This document shows, piece after piece, positions 27,136 through 40,730 of a stretch of DNA of 64,000 nt. The position numbers were made by a program, and so were the translations under genes. Origin of the DNA: Cyanoderma ruficeps (Eukaryota > Chordata > Aves > Passeriformes > Timaliidae). The notes under the pieces were generated by a model. It made no database searches. It was not told the origin of the DNA and saw only the letters and a program-made list of their open reading frames with translations. The DNA is taken from contig VZDJ01000219.1 of the NCBI GenBank assembly GCA_008694505.1, positions 10,592,350-10,656,349 of the forward strand, in the 5' to 3' direction. Positions within the stretch are counted from its first letter, which is position 1. Each line of letters begins with the position of its first letter.

Positions 27136-30100
27136 ATCTGTCACTGCTGCCCCCAGCACTGAGAAGAAGAGGAAAATTATTTCACAGTTCATTTCCAGGT
27201 AATGGCTGAATCTATAGCTTAAAGACATTCAGTTTAGCTTCTGCAGTTTGGTCACTTAGCTTTCCATTTCAGATAATTCCACTAAATATTAATCTAGAAA
27301 AATTTCAATTTTCCCTTTTGGAGAAACACTGCTTATAGATTTTTCTTTAAATTTGCTTTTAACTTGAAGAAAATAGACTCATGCGAATTCACTTATAACA
27401 AAATAATTTCTTATAAGTAGGGCCCCTATCTGAATTTATTGCTCCCCTAAAGCCAAATATTAAGCATCTTCTTTACCCAGAATCCGTGCAGCAAAGAAAT
27501 GTGTTGATAACCATAATCAAGTATCTGAGGCTCCCTGTAAGAAGGAGCATTTGTTTTCCTATTTCCATGTAGAACATTAAAGCCTTCCTACTACGATTCC
27601 TGTAGCCATAACTGCAGTGTCATTCACATCTCTAATAACATCATACAGATTCCTGCTCATCTCATATCAGATATAACAGCGACTCATCTTGTTTTTCATC
27701 TCTGTCTTCAAAGAAGGCATCATTGTTCTGAAGATGCAATGATCAGCTTATCTGAAGTGTCCTGAAGAGATATTGGCTCTTTTAACAGCATTTTCATCAG
27801 CTCTTTAATTACTTGGAATTTCGTCATGCAGCCCGTGAAGCCGTGTACATCATGGAGAAGATTCTGAGTTTCCCTCAAGCTGCTGGAACAAATAGGGGCT
27901 TGCACAGAAAGCTGCTTCAGATGACCTGCTGCTGCATTCCCAGGTACAACCCCAGTGAGAGAGGCCCTAAAATCCTCTGTAGATCTCTGGACCCAGGGAA
28001 ACACTCAGCTGCAGATCCACTTTTTCTTGTTTAAGTCCCCTGAAATGCCTCCCAGCTCTCTGCAGCATGCTAGCAGAGAATCCCAGATTTTTTCATGCTC
28101 AGAACATCTTGTTCTGCCTTAACCTGAATGTGCTTTAACATCTTAACTTGCCTTCCTTACCTTTAACCTTAGCACTTTCTCTGGGCTCCATTCCCCCAAC
28201 CCACTGCTCATCTATTTCCTGGTGAAAACCTGGGGACTGAGGGACTGAAGTTTCTGCATTTTGAAGCAAATAATGCTGGCCAGAGACTGTCCCTTGCTGG
28301 CAAAGAAGCACCAATGTATCAGCCTTATCTAACTAGTGACAGCCTAATATTAATGCAGCTAGAGAGCCATTTTGTTGTTTATTGGAGACAAAACTCCATC
28401 TGAAGCCCAAGGATGGTTTTGCCTAAATAAATGGTGTATGGTAGCTGCAGATAAAAATAATCATCTGTCTAGTTAAAGTGAAAGATGCAAGCAGGGATTT
28501 TGTGGGGTTTTGAGCTCGCTCTTGCTAGAAAAGTAAAGTTTAACTCATGTTAAACAACCGGGTTTGTTTAAATCGATGAGTTTTCCTGCATGGCGACAAA
28601 ACCTGGATGTGCTTTATTACCTTTGTAATAAAGTGGTACTTGTGTGCAGCAGGCCAGTGAATGGCAGCAGAGAGGTCAGCAAAACCCTGGCCACAGACTG
28701 GGATCCACAACTCCCAGCCAGCAGAGCTGAGACCTGCAGAGACTGCCGTGGGTCTCTGTTATTACAGGAATAATTTGGCCAACAAGGGGGCAAGAATGAG
28801 CTGCAATGCAAAGCCCCTGAATGTTCAGTACCTGAATGTTCCCAGTTCTCATGCAGGATGGTTGCATTTGGCTCTGGGGGCTGTGGATCCCAGAAGTTGC
28901 TTAGCTGTTCCTTGAGCATTGCCCATGGAGGAGCCCTGCTGGGGGACAGCCAGGCTGCACAGACGAGGCACAGGATCATTACCTTGGTAAGGAGCTGGAC
29001 CAGCACAGTTCACTCACAGGGATCCCCAGATAGTTTTCTACCCAGCTTTGTGTAGAGCACGGAAAAATACCAGCTACAGCTGGTCCTCTTTCCTACATGG
29101 GTTTTAAGGATGAAGTGTTGGTGTCTCTCCATCACTGGGGTTAGCCAGTTTTCAAAGAGTCTGGCTAATTCTTGTGTCAGCCCTCTCCCAGCCTCCCCAC
29201 TGCTTTATCTTACAACTCAGAGGTGCTGCAGCACTGGAGCAAACCTGCCTGCTTCTTTCTAAAACCTCTCACAGTAGCAGCTCCAGAAGACCCCGAGAAA
29301 AAGGATTGACTTCCCTTAAAGGACAACTCTTTTTTTTTTTTTTTTTTGTGGGAGCAGTGCAGTTATAGAGTTCTTTTTTCCCCAGGAGCCTTCCTTGAAA
29401 AGTGAAAAATAAATTCAAAGAGAGGTATGTCCTAGTTCAAGGGCAGAAGATTGAGGTTCATATGAGGAGTACTGAAATTTGTGCATTCTGGCTGTGGGTA
29501 CAGAGAGCCCAGTAAACTCACTGCCTAAATCTGTAGCCAAGGCATGGAGGAGACAGAGACATCATTTTCCCCCTCTTCATCTCCCCCAAGAATCTTAGTA
29601 TATTGAGGAGGCAAAGGTAGGGAGTATCCAGGCAAGGGAAGGTAATCTGTTATCAAAGCAGGACACAGAATCCAGCAAAATGCACACCCGGCCCTTTGCT
29701 GTGAACACTGCCACAGGTACCTGGCCAAAGGTCCTGATACAATTTACTCCAATAATTTCATAACAGCACAAGGAGGTCCTGAAGTCCTTGCCTCCAATAT
29801 CAGCTGTAGCAGTAATGGGGAAAGNTGACTTCTCTGAGAACTGAGACCTTCAAGAGGAGGCATCAGCATAACTTTAAAGACCTGATGGTTGGAGTTCAGA
29901 GCCCAGCCACACACACATCCTGTGAGCAGGAGATAGGTACATGTGACACCTTAGAAGAACAATGGAAGCAAAAACCAAAGTGCTGAGCAACCCTAGTCTA
30001 ATATAAAGAAACTGTGCCTTTCCAAGAGTCCCAACCTCCTTGCTGCAAATACAAGATGATAAAGTTTTATCTTGACGTTCCAACTGCTCTTTGCTTTCCC

Positions 30101-30779
30101 CCTGGTTTTCTAGAGGTTTTCAAACCCCTTTTATTCCACAGCAAAATTGGACCAGAGTGACATGAAAAGGGACAGGAAAATCTCTTATGAGAATGAGAAT
30201 GGTTGCCCTGTCAGTTGTGATTAACACCAACATGGCTAAACACCTTACCAACAAAGACCTGTAGGATGTGCAGGACATTTTAAAAAGCCATTTCATTTCC
30301 AGTCATGCCCTCTTGGCAAATTATAATTTCAGCAAATTAAGCAGAATGCTGATGGAAAAAAAACCCGTAATGTGGTGGAATCTGGCCATTTTGACAGCCC
30401 AGCAAAACCTATAATGCCCCTCAAAAAACTCTTGATATGGTGATATCAGCCACGTCCATCCTCCAGCAGGCTGCACACCAGAAGCTGATGACCACCATTA
30501 AAATGAAATGGTTCTCAAACAACCACAACAAAGGCAGATTTACTCGGCCTTATCTTTGCCTCATGGAAAGGCCCCTACGAGAAAGTTGAGCAATCATAAT
30601 GGAATTAGAGGCTGCTTTCTGGGCCCGTGTTAGCAGGGCTGTGACAAGATGAGCTGTGAGCAGGGCAGCCCGCGCTGGGTGCCGACAGCGGCAGAGCCGC
30701 AGCACTGAAGGCAGAGCCAGAGCTCCTGAGCTGTCATGTACAAATCTTGTTATAATGAGAAGAGCATTAGTAATAGAGG
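27136..30779. other. single-copy noncoding DNA; T18 tract and one unresolved base
   Basis: No gene is recognised. A T18 homopolymer occupies 29330-29347. A single N at 29825 marks an unresolved base. Frames of up to 129 codons (28617-29006, minus) overlap equally open frames on the other strand and show no known domain. No recognised mobile element was found in this stretch. Confidence 0.5.
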
Positions 30780-30850
30780 CTGAAATTTTCAAGCTGCCTA
30801 AGGGATTTAGATGCTCAGCTCCCATTAAATTTAATGGGATGCGGGCCTCG
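30780..30850. repeat. ancient amniote repeat fragment with palindromic core
   Basis: The text gaaattttcaagctgcctaa, then ggatttagatgctcagct, then cccattaaatttaatggg resembles a widespread old repeat of reptile and bird genomes. That repeat contains a near-palindromic CCCATTGA..TCAATGGG core flanked by GTGCCTAAAT-like blocks. Here the core is a perfect 18-bp palindrome (30821-30838). I recognise the family by sequence but not by a name I am sure of. It is probably a DNA-transposon-like or otherwise palindromic repeat. The fragment is short, so its limits are approximate. Confidence 0.5.
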
Positions 30851-33800
30851 AAATCCCACCCACAATAAATTTTTACCAACCATTCCTTGAGCAAAGGAAG
30901 CAGAGGGGAGAGAAAAATAGAGAAGGATGGAGAGAATCAGATATGAAAGTGTTTCTTACTGGGACTGAAGGCCAGCTGGGTGCTGTAAAATAGCACCAAA
31001 AAGGGGACTAAAATGAAATATGGCATAGGGATCTCATCTAATACCCAGGTAATTTGGGTCTGGACTCCACTCCAACCTGCCCTGTAAGGTGGATGGGAAC
31101 ATAATGCCCTCTGCGCTTTGAGGCTTCTATTTCTGGACTACAGACCTACTTGCAGTCATTAAAGCACATTTGAAAATGAAAATTAGGTGGAGAGACATAG
31201 ATGGGATAGCAATGGCCTTCTGAGATATGTAGGGAGAGGATGAAAGGAGGCTGTGTTAGACCAGTTCACGTCTCTAATTAGGTCTGGTTGCACTTAATTC
31301 TTCCACCAGATTTATCTGTATTTAAGTCAGGTGCTTTTTTAAGTGTCAAAAATACTAAAGATCAACGTGTTCTTTTGTTAACTGTGGATCCCATTACTTT
31401 GCTTCCAGGGAGCCACCAGTTCCCTGGCCCAGCTCCAGCCCACCTCAGTTCACGTCCCAAACTGAGCAGGAGCCAGTCTAAGATTTCTCCAAAGAGAGGA
31501 AGAGGATGATGTACTGATGGCTCAGGTCTTGCCCCTGGGGAAAAGAGGGGTTCACCTCATTTAACTTCACCCACTTGTAGGCTGGGCACCAGCTCTTAGA
31601 TCTCTGCCTAAACTTCCTCCACAGACTGTCAGGTACTTATGTATTTAAGATTGGTATTAAATAATTATGCATTTAAGATTGGTGCCCTGGCAGGAGCCTA
31701 CAGTTTCATTATCCTGGCTCAAATGGATGTTCACAATCAGCCAGGATGCCCAAATAGTCAGTGAGGAGTGAATCCCATTCAATTTCAGCTACACATGGTT
31801 TTGATCATTATTTTCATATTTGCTTGTAATGAGGAATTCCCTCATGCCCCTACTGCAAAATACCTGCCAGAACCCCAAGTTAACAGGAGAAAACACATCC
31901 CAGGTGTGGATACTTCCAAAGTTCAACCCGTGACTTGTATTTCAATTTTTTTTTTCCTGGAGAAGAGTTTATTATCAAGATGGTTAAAGGTGGTTTTTGT
32001 TTTAGTTGCTTTGTTTTAGTTGCTCGTTTTGTTGGGTTGTTTTTCTTCGCTGGCTTTTTCCACAGCTCGATTTTCCATCTGGAAATAAATAAGGCTAGAA
32101 CACTCTCTTCACCCTGTGTTTGCCCTGCCTGTTCAGCATGAGTGATGTGGAGGTGGGTAGGAGGGATTCCAGGCAGCCTGCTGCAATGTGGCATCTGGAG
32201 ACACAAACTTGGAGGGGTTCCCAGGAAGGGAGTATAACATTTGGCAAGGAAAGAAGGAGTTTAGATGAGAGAGGGCTGTGAGGTTTCCCCCTCTTCTGTC
32301 CCCGTCCTGTTGCTTATTTCTGCATATTTGTTTTATTCCTCACCCATATTAGAAGTGTAAATTACACAGATGAGCTAATGAGATCATCTGTGCCTGTGCC
32401 ATTTGGGGAAGTGGGAATCATGGAGATGCTTTCTCCCTTCTATCCTTTCTAATAATTTACCTTTATTTTGAGACTAACGATGCTCAGATTGTGCACCCTC
32501 AGTTCTGCAAGCCTGGAACAGATCCTGTGGCATTTCCTCTGTTACTTGATATATATTTCTCCTTAATGTTTACATGGCTTGCCATTCATCCCAAACATCT
32601 TTGTTGTCTTATGCCATATGTACGGGGTGAAGTTGTGGCCCACGGAAGTTTTGAGTTTATTGGAGTAAGACTTGGATTTCACCCATGGAGAGCATTTAGG
32701 CTAAATAAATATGAGTCACTGTAAGGAAAAATGGGGTCGATAGCAATCTCCTTGTTCTTTTTGTCCCTAAATTCTACTGAGGAATGGCTGTAGGCAGTCC
32801 TGGGTAAAGGTTCAGCTGGCATAAATGTAGGCACCTCCACTGCAGCCTGGCTGATTTATTGGGATGTGACCCTATGTTTGCAATTAAGATTATGTCCATA
32901 GAACAGATGGGTCAGAGTGATGCATTTGCCTTTATGAGGCACTGAATCAGATTCTCTGCAATAGATCATTCACATCCCAAATTGATGCCATCTTGCTTTG
33001 AATGGAAGTGGTGAAAAGGGGGATTTCTTGCAGCAGTTGACAACTTTCAAACTTTAACACATGAAGTTGCCTCTCTTTTTAAATGTTTATTTGCATGGAC
33101 GGAAAGCAAGGCTCTAAGACATTCTTAGTTTCTGTGCTGAATTTACAATTCCATTTTTAAACCATTTGAAAGATGCTTAGTTAGCAAGAAGACTTTTGGT
33201 GGGAGGATGAAGACAGTTCTTTATTCAGCAACAGTTTGTAGAGTTTGGTTGTGAATCCCTCCACAGAGACACTGTACTTACATTTAGCCTCACTCCTGGT
33301 AGTTGCCTCACATGGAAATTCTCAGAAATACACAAACTCCAGTTGAGAAACACACACTGAGTTTCTCAGCTGAGACAGGGACATTATTACCTAAGTGCTC
33401 TGATGCTGGAAATGTGGACTAAGCAGCAATATTTACATGGGAAAGAGGAAATTTCCATGAGATCATCAGGCTACTGTCACATTCTCCATTACTGCTGCTT
33501 TAAAAAGACCTTTCCTGGTCAGTGGAAGATGCTGCTTCTGCTGGGGCCAGAACTGGCAATGCTGGTATCTTTTGCTCCTTGAATTTCATTACTGTCACTC
33601 CTTTAGGAGTAGAATAAATGGCTGTTGGTTCATTCACCTCAGTTGTCAGTAGATATTAGAAGACATGAAAAGGAAGTACTTAACAAGAGAGATCTGCAGT
33701 ATCAAGAGAAAATGATAAAAAGATAAAATGCCTTCTGTTGCACAGATCTTTATTCTCAGCTTTGCTCCCCACCAGCCTGCCCTACCTTCCCTCATTTCTT

Positions 33801-35551
33801 ACCTCACAGGTAAGCTTAAGAATAAAGTAAAATTTTGTTACTCTGCACTGTGAGGGGTCTGTTCTCTCCCTACTGGGAGGGGAGGAGGGGAATATGGAAT
33901 GCCCAGTCCTGCCCAATTTCTTCCGAAGTATACTTGCACTGTGATAATCTACGAGAGAGGGAAGGAGGAATTATATCTCTTCATTTTTCTCCACAAGGTC
34001 CTTTGACAAACATTTCCATGGTGCTGCTCGTATGTGGCTTAAGGCTGCTTTCCCATTTGGATGTCTCCAGACAGCAATACTGGGAATGCAGGGGTTAAAC
34101 TGAGCAACCCTGCTCAAGGTCACCCACGAGGTGGGACTGGGCTGGTTATTAGGGCAGTGCCAACTTTTCTCCCTTTTTGAAATTCTGAGTAGCAGAGAAG
34201 CAAATGTGTCGGTGGAATTACCCCATCCCTTCCTAACAGAAGGGTCACATCTTGTCCCTGGGGCTTCTAAGCCCCGGGGAAGGAAATGCCAAGGCAGGAA
34301 TTCTATCAGAAGGGATGTCTGTGCTCTGTGACTGGGGCCTGAGTGGAAAAGCCCTGCTCCTTTCTCTGTCTGGGTGGTCTCTCCCACCACCCAGACCAAG
34401 GGGTTTCCTATCTCTGACTCTGGTGAAGTTCAGACATGTCACAGAGCACAGTGAGAGCTCAAAATAAGGATTTCCTCCTTAATCCAAAGCAGAGAGGGAA
34501 TTGTTCTTTTTGCATATGAGTCATTTGAATTCAGAACGCTTAACCTGTGGTAGAAATAATTCAGATTTGAACACATTAATTGTGTCAGGTCAAAGGAACT
34601 GTTGTTTTGGGGTGGTTTATTTTTGCATGGATCATTTCAAAATGTTTTTTTGCGGGTGTTTGTAGCAAGCAAATCACAGAATGCAGTTGTTGCTATAGCA
34701 ATGAGCCTCCCTTAGTGAAGGAGGTAGGGCAGCCCCCCTCAGACAGACTCCCACCAGTTGTCACTGCAATGGAGGTACCTGAAATGCTTTAGCTACCAGG
34801 GATGTGATAGGTATCAATAAATCCAGATTTCTAGGAGTAAATGGATCCCATGAGATTTTTATAGTTCTAAAAATACTCCTTTGTTTGAGGTTTGAGTCAC
34901 CAGTGAATCTGAAATTTGCTGACTATAATTGCATTAATTATGCTAACAAGTGGGGTTTTTTCGGTTGTGTATGAGCTGAGTATGGGATGTGTAATTTAGG
35001 TGTGTGTGATGTGTTGTAATTTAATTTGAAAGCTCAGCAAAACACAGTGGCTTGGAGAGCCTCAGTGATAGCTTTGCAAACAGTCTGGACCAAGCAGGGC
35101 AGTTAAAATAGCACAGCCAGGCACAGCCTTAATTCTCATGGAAAATATCCAGTAAAATATCCTTGAAATATTTCATCGGAAAGTCAAAAAATTAAAGCAT
35201 AAGGAACACTTACATAATAAGGCTTATAATAATGACTGTTTCCTGGTGCCAGCTTTGTTTAGTGGTTCAAACAGTGATCATGGCACAGAGTCTTCAGGGA
35301 ATGGATGCTTTGTTTTTCAATAGTCTGTGGGCTGCTCTCAGCAGATCAGTCAGGCAGAGCTGCCTGCATCCACACCACGGGAGGTGTCTAAGCCTTGTCC
35401 CTCCTGCTTTGTGAGAAAATGGGTCCAGCCCAAACCCTTTTGAAGTCAAAGCAACAATGGCCTGGAATTCTTTGAAAGGATCTCTTGGATTGTGTCCTGG
35501 AAATGGGATTTAAGGCTTGACCATTCAGCTCAGTCCTGACTTGCTTTCTGA
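30851..35551. other. single-copy noncoding DNA
   Basis: No gene is recognised. A 19-bp direct repeat with one mismatch (ttatgtatttaagattggt at 31637-31655, ttatgcatttaagattggt at 31665-31683) indicates a small local duplication. A second short duplication, gttttagttgct, lies near 32002-32022. Minus-strand frames up to 142 codons (33971-34399) have no recognised domain. Confidence 0.5.
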
Positions 35552-35608
35552 GTCATTGGAATGATTCTGAATTTATGCTGATGTAAAAAGAGGGAGAATC
35601 AACCCTTC
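35552..35608. repeat. fragment of an ancient amniote repeat
   Basis: The text tcattggaatgattctgaat, then ttatgctgatgtaaaaagag, then ggagaatcaaccc resembles an old repeat family seen across birds, turtles and crocodilians. Its typical wording is a TCAATGGAGT-like block, a TGATTTACACC-like block, a GTGTAA block, and a terminal GAGAATCAGGCCC-like block, and all four have counterparts here in order. The copy is short and diverged. The recognition is from memory; a repeat-library search would settle it. Confidence 0.45.
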
Positions 35609-38600
35609 CTTCCCAAAATTAGCACATAATGAGGAACTACCAGCTCAGTTCACTGTGCTGGTGGTTCTCTTTCTCCCCATCTCTTTTCTCTCCCTCATAT
35701 TCTTCAAATACTTATGTTCTGTATGAAAAACAGACCCTTCCAGATGGCTCCTGTAGGTGCCATCTAATTTGTGGTGATGATGGGCCAGTGGCTGTTGGAG
35801 AAACAGAATGAAAGAGAAAAGCAGTTGCAAAATTGCTACTTTTTGTGGGCTGCTTGCACTTGCCTGTAAGTGTTTATTATCCTAGATGGCAATCTCACTG
35901 ATTCTTCTTGATGTACTCTGGCACTAATAAAGGAATTTTGCAATATTATTACAGCAATTTTAAATCAATTCACTCAGCGAACGCCGTTGTGCTCCAGAAG
36001 TCAATTATAGATATCAAGTAAAAAAAACCCAGATAATGCAAACCCAGCCCCGTGTTTTCATCATTATGCAGAGAGCAAAACAAAAGTACAACGAGGCAAA
36101 CGCACATTAGAAAAACCAGAGGTGCTGTGAGGGGAGGGGAGCACGAAAGGTGGTGTTTCTGCTGCAAGGTTTTCTTCAGGCTTCAGAGCATCGCTGACAC
36201 CACCACCTGCTTTGCCTTCCCCTCCAGCTCCCCGGGGCCCTTCAGGCAGAAGCAACACATCTTTTTATGGCTTTTCTTCTAGAACAGCTCCTGCTAAGGA
36301 TCATCATGAAAGCATCCAGGAGCCATGTCAGGACCTCAGGCAAATTAAAAGACACTGCTTGAGGTTAATGGCGGGTTCATTCTTCGAGGCCAACAACAAG
36401 CCAGAAGCTGATAAATATAAAGCACATCCCACCATGTGAGGTCTGTGCCTGCTTTTTTAATATTATGTTTCATTCCCTAGGCACTGAGGGTCCACATAAT
36501 TTTCAGTTTCTTCTGTCACCGTGTCCTCCAGAAAAGTGATTTTTTTCTTGTTGTTAAGCCTCCTGGGAGCATTAAGAGGATATCTATTATTGTGGCAAGA
36601 AACAGTGGCTGTTTTCTAATTCTTAAATTCCCTTCTCCTCTCTTTTGCAGAGAAAGTTTGGAAAGATTTCGGGTTGTCAGCTTGGGCTTAGTGCAGGGGT
36701 AACCCTAGAAATAAGAAATGGAGTTAATTTGTAATTGTTCATGACTTGAGAAGTTGAGTCCTGATCATTCAATAAAAACATTACCTAAATTAGGGTATAT
36801 ATCAAGCAAATGCTGACAAGAGATCTTTGCAAAATAAGCATAATAATGGCCTTTTTCTATTTTTTCTGTGTTACAAAGACTCTTCAGTATAATCTTACTT
36901 TATCTATAAAACTGTGATTCTGATTCCTATTAATTGTCACACCTCTGGGCAGGGGGAGTCTGAAGTTTCAAGGTAGATAATACCATGCCAACACTATGAT
37001 AAACAGCCAAGCAACTGAGCTTTATCTCTGGTGAAAGATAAGCTGGAATAAGGAGTGTGATTAACAGTTGTGTTGAAGATCTATGTAATCAATTTTTAGA
37101 GCAGGCCCATGTGTTGTCTTGACAGGATAGTTAAGGTAAAGTTGCAAGTTCAAGCAGCTTTGACCTCTGTAAACTTGCAGTACAGCCAGGGAGCCTCTCT
37201 TGATTATTCCCTGTTAAGGTTTATAGGATAATGAAAAGAAAGCAGAGGGGAAGATAGAACATAAAATGTAATTGCTTTTTCCTCCAGTCACCCCCTCCAG
37301 AAGCTGTGCTGTCACACAGGGTATGTCCCCGTCCCTGCCAGCCTCTGAACCAGGAGAGATGAGTTTAGCAACAACAGTTTTGCAGAAGAAGAGAAGGATA
37401 AAAGGGTGTTCCTGGGCTTTTTGGTCCCCATCAAATAAGATCTTCTGGCTTCTCCACCCAGAACATGTGTGCTCATGGCACCTCACTTGTAAACAATAGT
37501 TTAATTTTTTTTTCATTTTAAAAATGTGCTTGTGTAGACATGGAAGGAAGAGGAAGTGAAGCTGGAGCAGCGAGTCCTCCCTGGTTTCCATTCAGGATGG
37601 ATCCCCCTGGCTTAGCCCACAGTCACCTGGATGGCAGTACCAGGGAAGGGAGTGAGAAAGCCCCAGGAAAAGAAGAAACATAAGCCTGACAAGCCTTAGC
37701 ATCACTCCTAATTACACCAGTACAACATTTTAGACCACTTCCAGGGAATTCTGTTCTGTTCTCCTCCCACTTATAAGCCCCTGTACATCCTGGGCTGATC
37801 AGAATTTTTCAGCAGCCTCCTGTTGCCTTGAGAAGAAGTAAAATTGCTCAGCCAGCCTTGGGGCAAAGCTGTTGCCGTGTTGTGCTCCAAGCAAATTGGC
37901 CCCATTGTTTGTCCCTGATGGAGATGTGTACAAGGGAGAGGAGGGGAGAATTATTGTACATAAATGTTGCAATATACACAATTCCCACTTAGAATTGATT
38001 TTTCCCTTGTGAGATGTGCTGTCTCATTGAAAGAGGAAGAAAAGTATAATTTTAAACCTTACTCCTGTAAGAGGAATTAAACAAGGGGGGGAAAAAGAGC
38101 CGAAAAAGAGGAGGCATTATCTCAGGGGTGCCATTAATCATTTTCTTAGGAAAATGTAGTCCTGCTATGCACCTTCCTAAACTGGTGAAGCAAACCTTCC
38201 TGTATCTGCCCACTGTAATATTCACTGCTGAGTTTCTCCAGCTCTTTTTCTCTGCATTCAACACCAGTTTGGCTTGTTTGTTGCAAGTGGCAGATTGGAA
38301 AGAAGTGGAGGTTACCTCTGACAGAATTGTCAAATTAAATTTATCCTGTTCCCTGTACCTTCTCCAGGAGCCCCCTATTTATAGTAAAGTACACACAGCA
38401 CATAAGCATTGGTTTTCAAAATCACTTTGACAGCAAATAATAAATATAAAATAATCTGCAATACAATATGTAATTGACTTGTGTGCTTCCCAGTCGATGC
38501 AAGTGTTATCCAGCATATAAAATTACATTGCAGGCAGCACATCCTTTGCCTGGGAATGACATACTCCGATAAAAAATAAATAATAATAATAGACGCCCCC

Positions 38601-40730
38601 CTAAGTATGCACCACTGGGTGTCTCGCCTAAACGTGGCTATGAAGAATGAATGTGAAATTAGCCCTCGATTAGAACTGAAGGAAATGCAGGATGTGAATG
38701 TTAAGCAAAGGACTATATCGGTGTCTAAATATGAATGTGACATTTGGATGGCTGAATAAATAATCTCCTTGCGCAGCATCGTTCGGAGAGGAGATCTGCC
38801 ACAAGAACAAGAGAGGGTAGGAGAAGTCTGGATTTAAGGTGGTTTTCTCAAGTGGAAGACCTCTCCTTCACTCCTCTTCCCATTCTGTTTCCCCTGGGAC
38901 CAGCAGGGACCTGGGAGTGCTGCAGTTTTTTCTTCCTGTCCTATTTATCTATTGTCACTGTACAAGATTCATAGCAAGTGGTTTTCCCTGAATTTTTTCC
39001 CTTCAGGTTTTTCCACAGAGTTCAGACTGTGGCTTACTAAATCTTCGGAATGGGTTTGTGATATTTGTATTTATACCTTGCTCTTCGTCCCCAGACCATA
39101 AAGTGATGAAGGTGGAGTGTTGGTCATCCCTTTCCCACAGTCAGGCACTGGCAGAGGAGCGTCTGGCCAGGCCAAGCACTCACTTCCTGCCCTGTAGGAT
39201 CTGAAGGCAGTTTCCTACCCCTGTCAGCAGCAGGCGTTCTGCAGCTCTGCCCCTGTCACCAGACATCTTCCCACCTCCCCCAGGGGTTTCTGGTGTGCTC
39301 AGGATCACCCTGCACCCATCCAGTCCCTTTCCCAAGCACCAGGCTATGAGGGTCCTTGGTAACTTCTGTCTTTTGTTTCCAAGCCTCACAACCTGAGTAT
39401 TCCTCTGAAAACAATATAATGTGTTTGCTTTCCTATTGGCTTTGACCGTGAGAACTAAGATGGGAGACCAAAATCTTTCTTCCTGTGAGCTGTCTCCAGC
39501 CAAGACTCTGGGTATTATTTTTGAGGTGTTGTGTTTATTGCCAACTCCACTTAAACAACAAGGCAAGCTAAATTCACAGAATTCAATTCAAGATAAATTC
39601 GCTTCTGGTGCGTGTGGTGCCACCCTCAGATCAGACCAATTCAGGATCTAAGAAAAACATTCATTTTAGAAATTACTTTTTGACGTCTTCCAAAGCTACC
39701 AGGAAAAGTTTGCATTTGTTACAGCCAACTTTGCCATCTACTTGACCTTAAAGCCAAGAATTTATGTGCTGCTTCCCAAAATAAGTATCAGTAGGTCTGG
39801 GAGAATGCCTCAAGGGTGTGCAAGCCAAATTGTACCAGTCAGAAAGATGCTGTTTTTAAAATCAGCTCTACGGGTGAATCTTCCCATCACTGTTAACGTT
39901 TAACATATCCCCCTAAGCATGGATGCTCTTTGAAGCAAGTTACCAGCTTAATTGGGACTCTTTAATAAAATTTAATGCTATTTTTTTAATGAAGAAAGAT
40001 GAAAAGTTGCCTAGAGGGGAATCTCGAGCACAAGGTATTTAAAGAAATTATTCTTTGAGAATGTTGATCTCTTATCTCATTCTTCACAAATCATTTAATG
40101 AAATAACATTAACATTTCACTTCTAGTTATATTAGCTTCTTCTCTTGCACACTTTTCTTTATTTTGAGGGTTCTTTTTCTCCTTTTCAAGGAAAAAATAA
40201 AGTCCAACAAGGCTCTTGAACAACAATCTTATGTTATTAAGAGACAATTAATATTGTCTCATTCTTGCAAATGGAGGGGCATCGTTTTTTCCAGGCAATT
40301 AGGTAGATAACTTTCTCTTGCATTTTTAAATGCTGATCTAAAGTTTAACAGGCTTGGCTTTGCCAGTTACATAATTACTGCAAACTTGGGCATCTGCAGC
40401 CCGACTCCAGATCCAAACAGCCCTATCACTGCTCCCTGGGGGCAAAAACCTAAAACAGGAGATGGTTTTCTGCTCCAAATGGAGATATTGAGCACCCTCC
40501 CTTTAGATTAAAGAATTATTTGAGTCCTGCTCTCAGTCCCTGTCATTGAAATCAGGGCTTGATTCCATGAATGGGAAAAAGAGGCATTAGCTTTTCCCTG
40601 TAATTTCCTTAAAAGCCCCAGCTCTCCTTAACGACCTGTTAGGGAGTGACTGTTGTATTTTGAGCTAGAGAAGGGGAACATTTGTGGTGTCCTTTCCTTG
40701 ATGAATCATTGTACCTCTTTGCCACTTCAC
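35609..40730. other. single-copy noncoding DNA with candidate conserved parts
   Basis: No gene is called. A strong splice-acceptor-like sequence ends at 36650 and is followed by AATAAA at about 36774; this is treated as a finding. The part from about 38380 to 38790 is A+T-rich yet keeps about ten CpGs. The part from about 39180 to 39660 has an even, LTR-like composition, but I could not assign it to a family. Poly-purine and poly-pyrimidine tracts are short. Confidence 0.5.

Noticed and set aside
39180..39660. Possible third LTR or retroviral fragment (128-codon minus frame, gataaattcgcttctggtgc)
   Set aside because: The look is suggestive, but I could not define ends, TATA or family, so it was not called.
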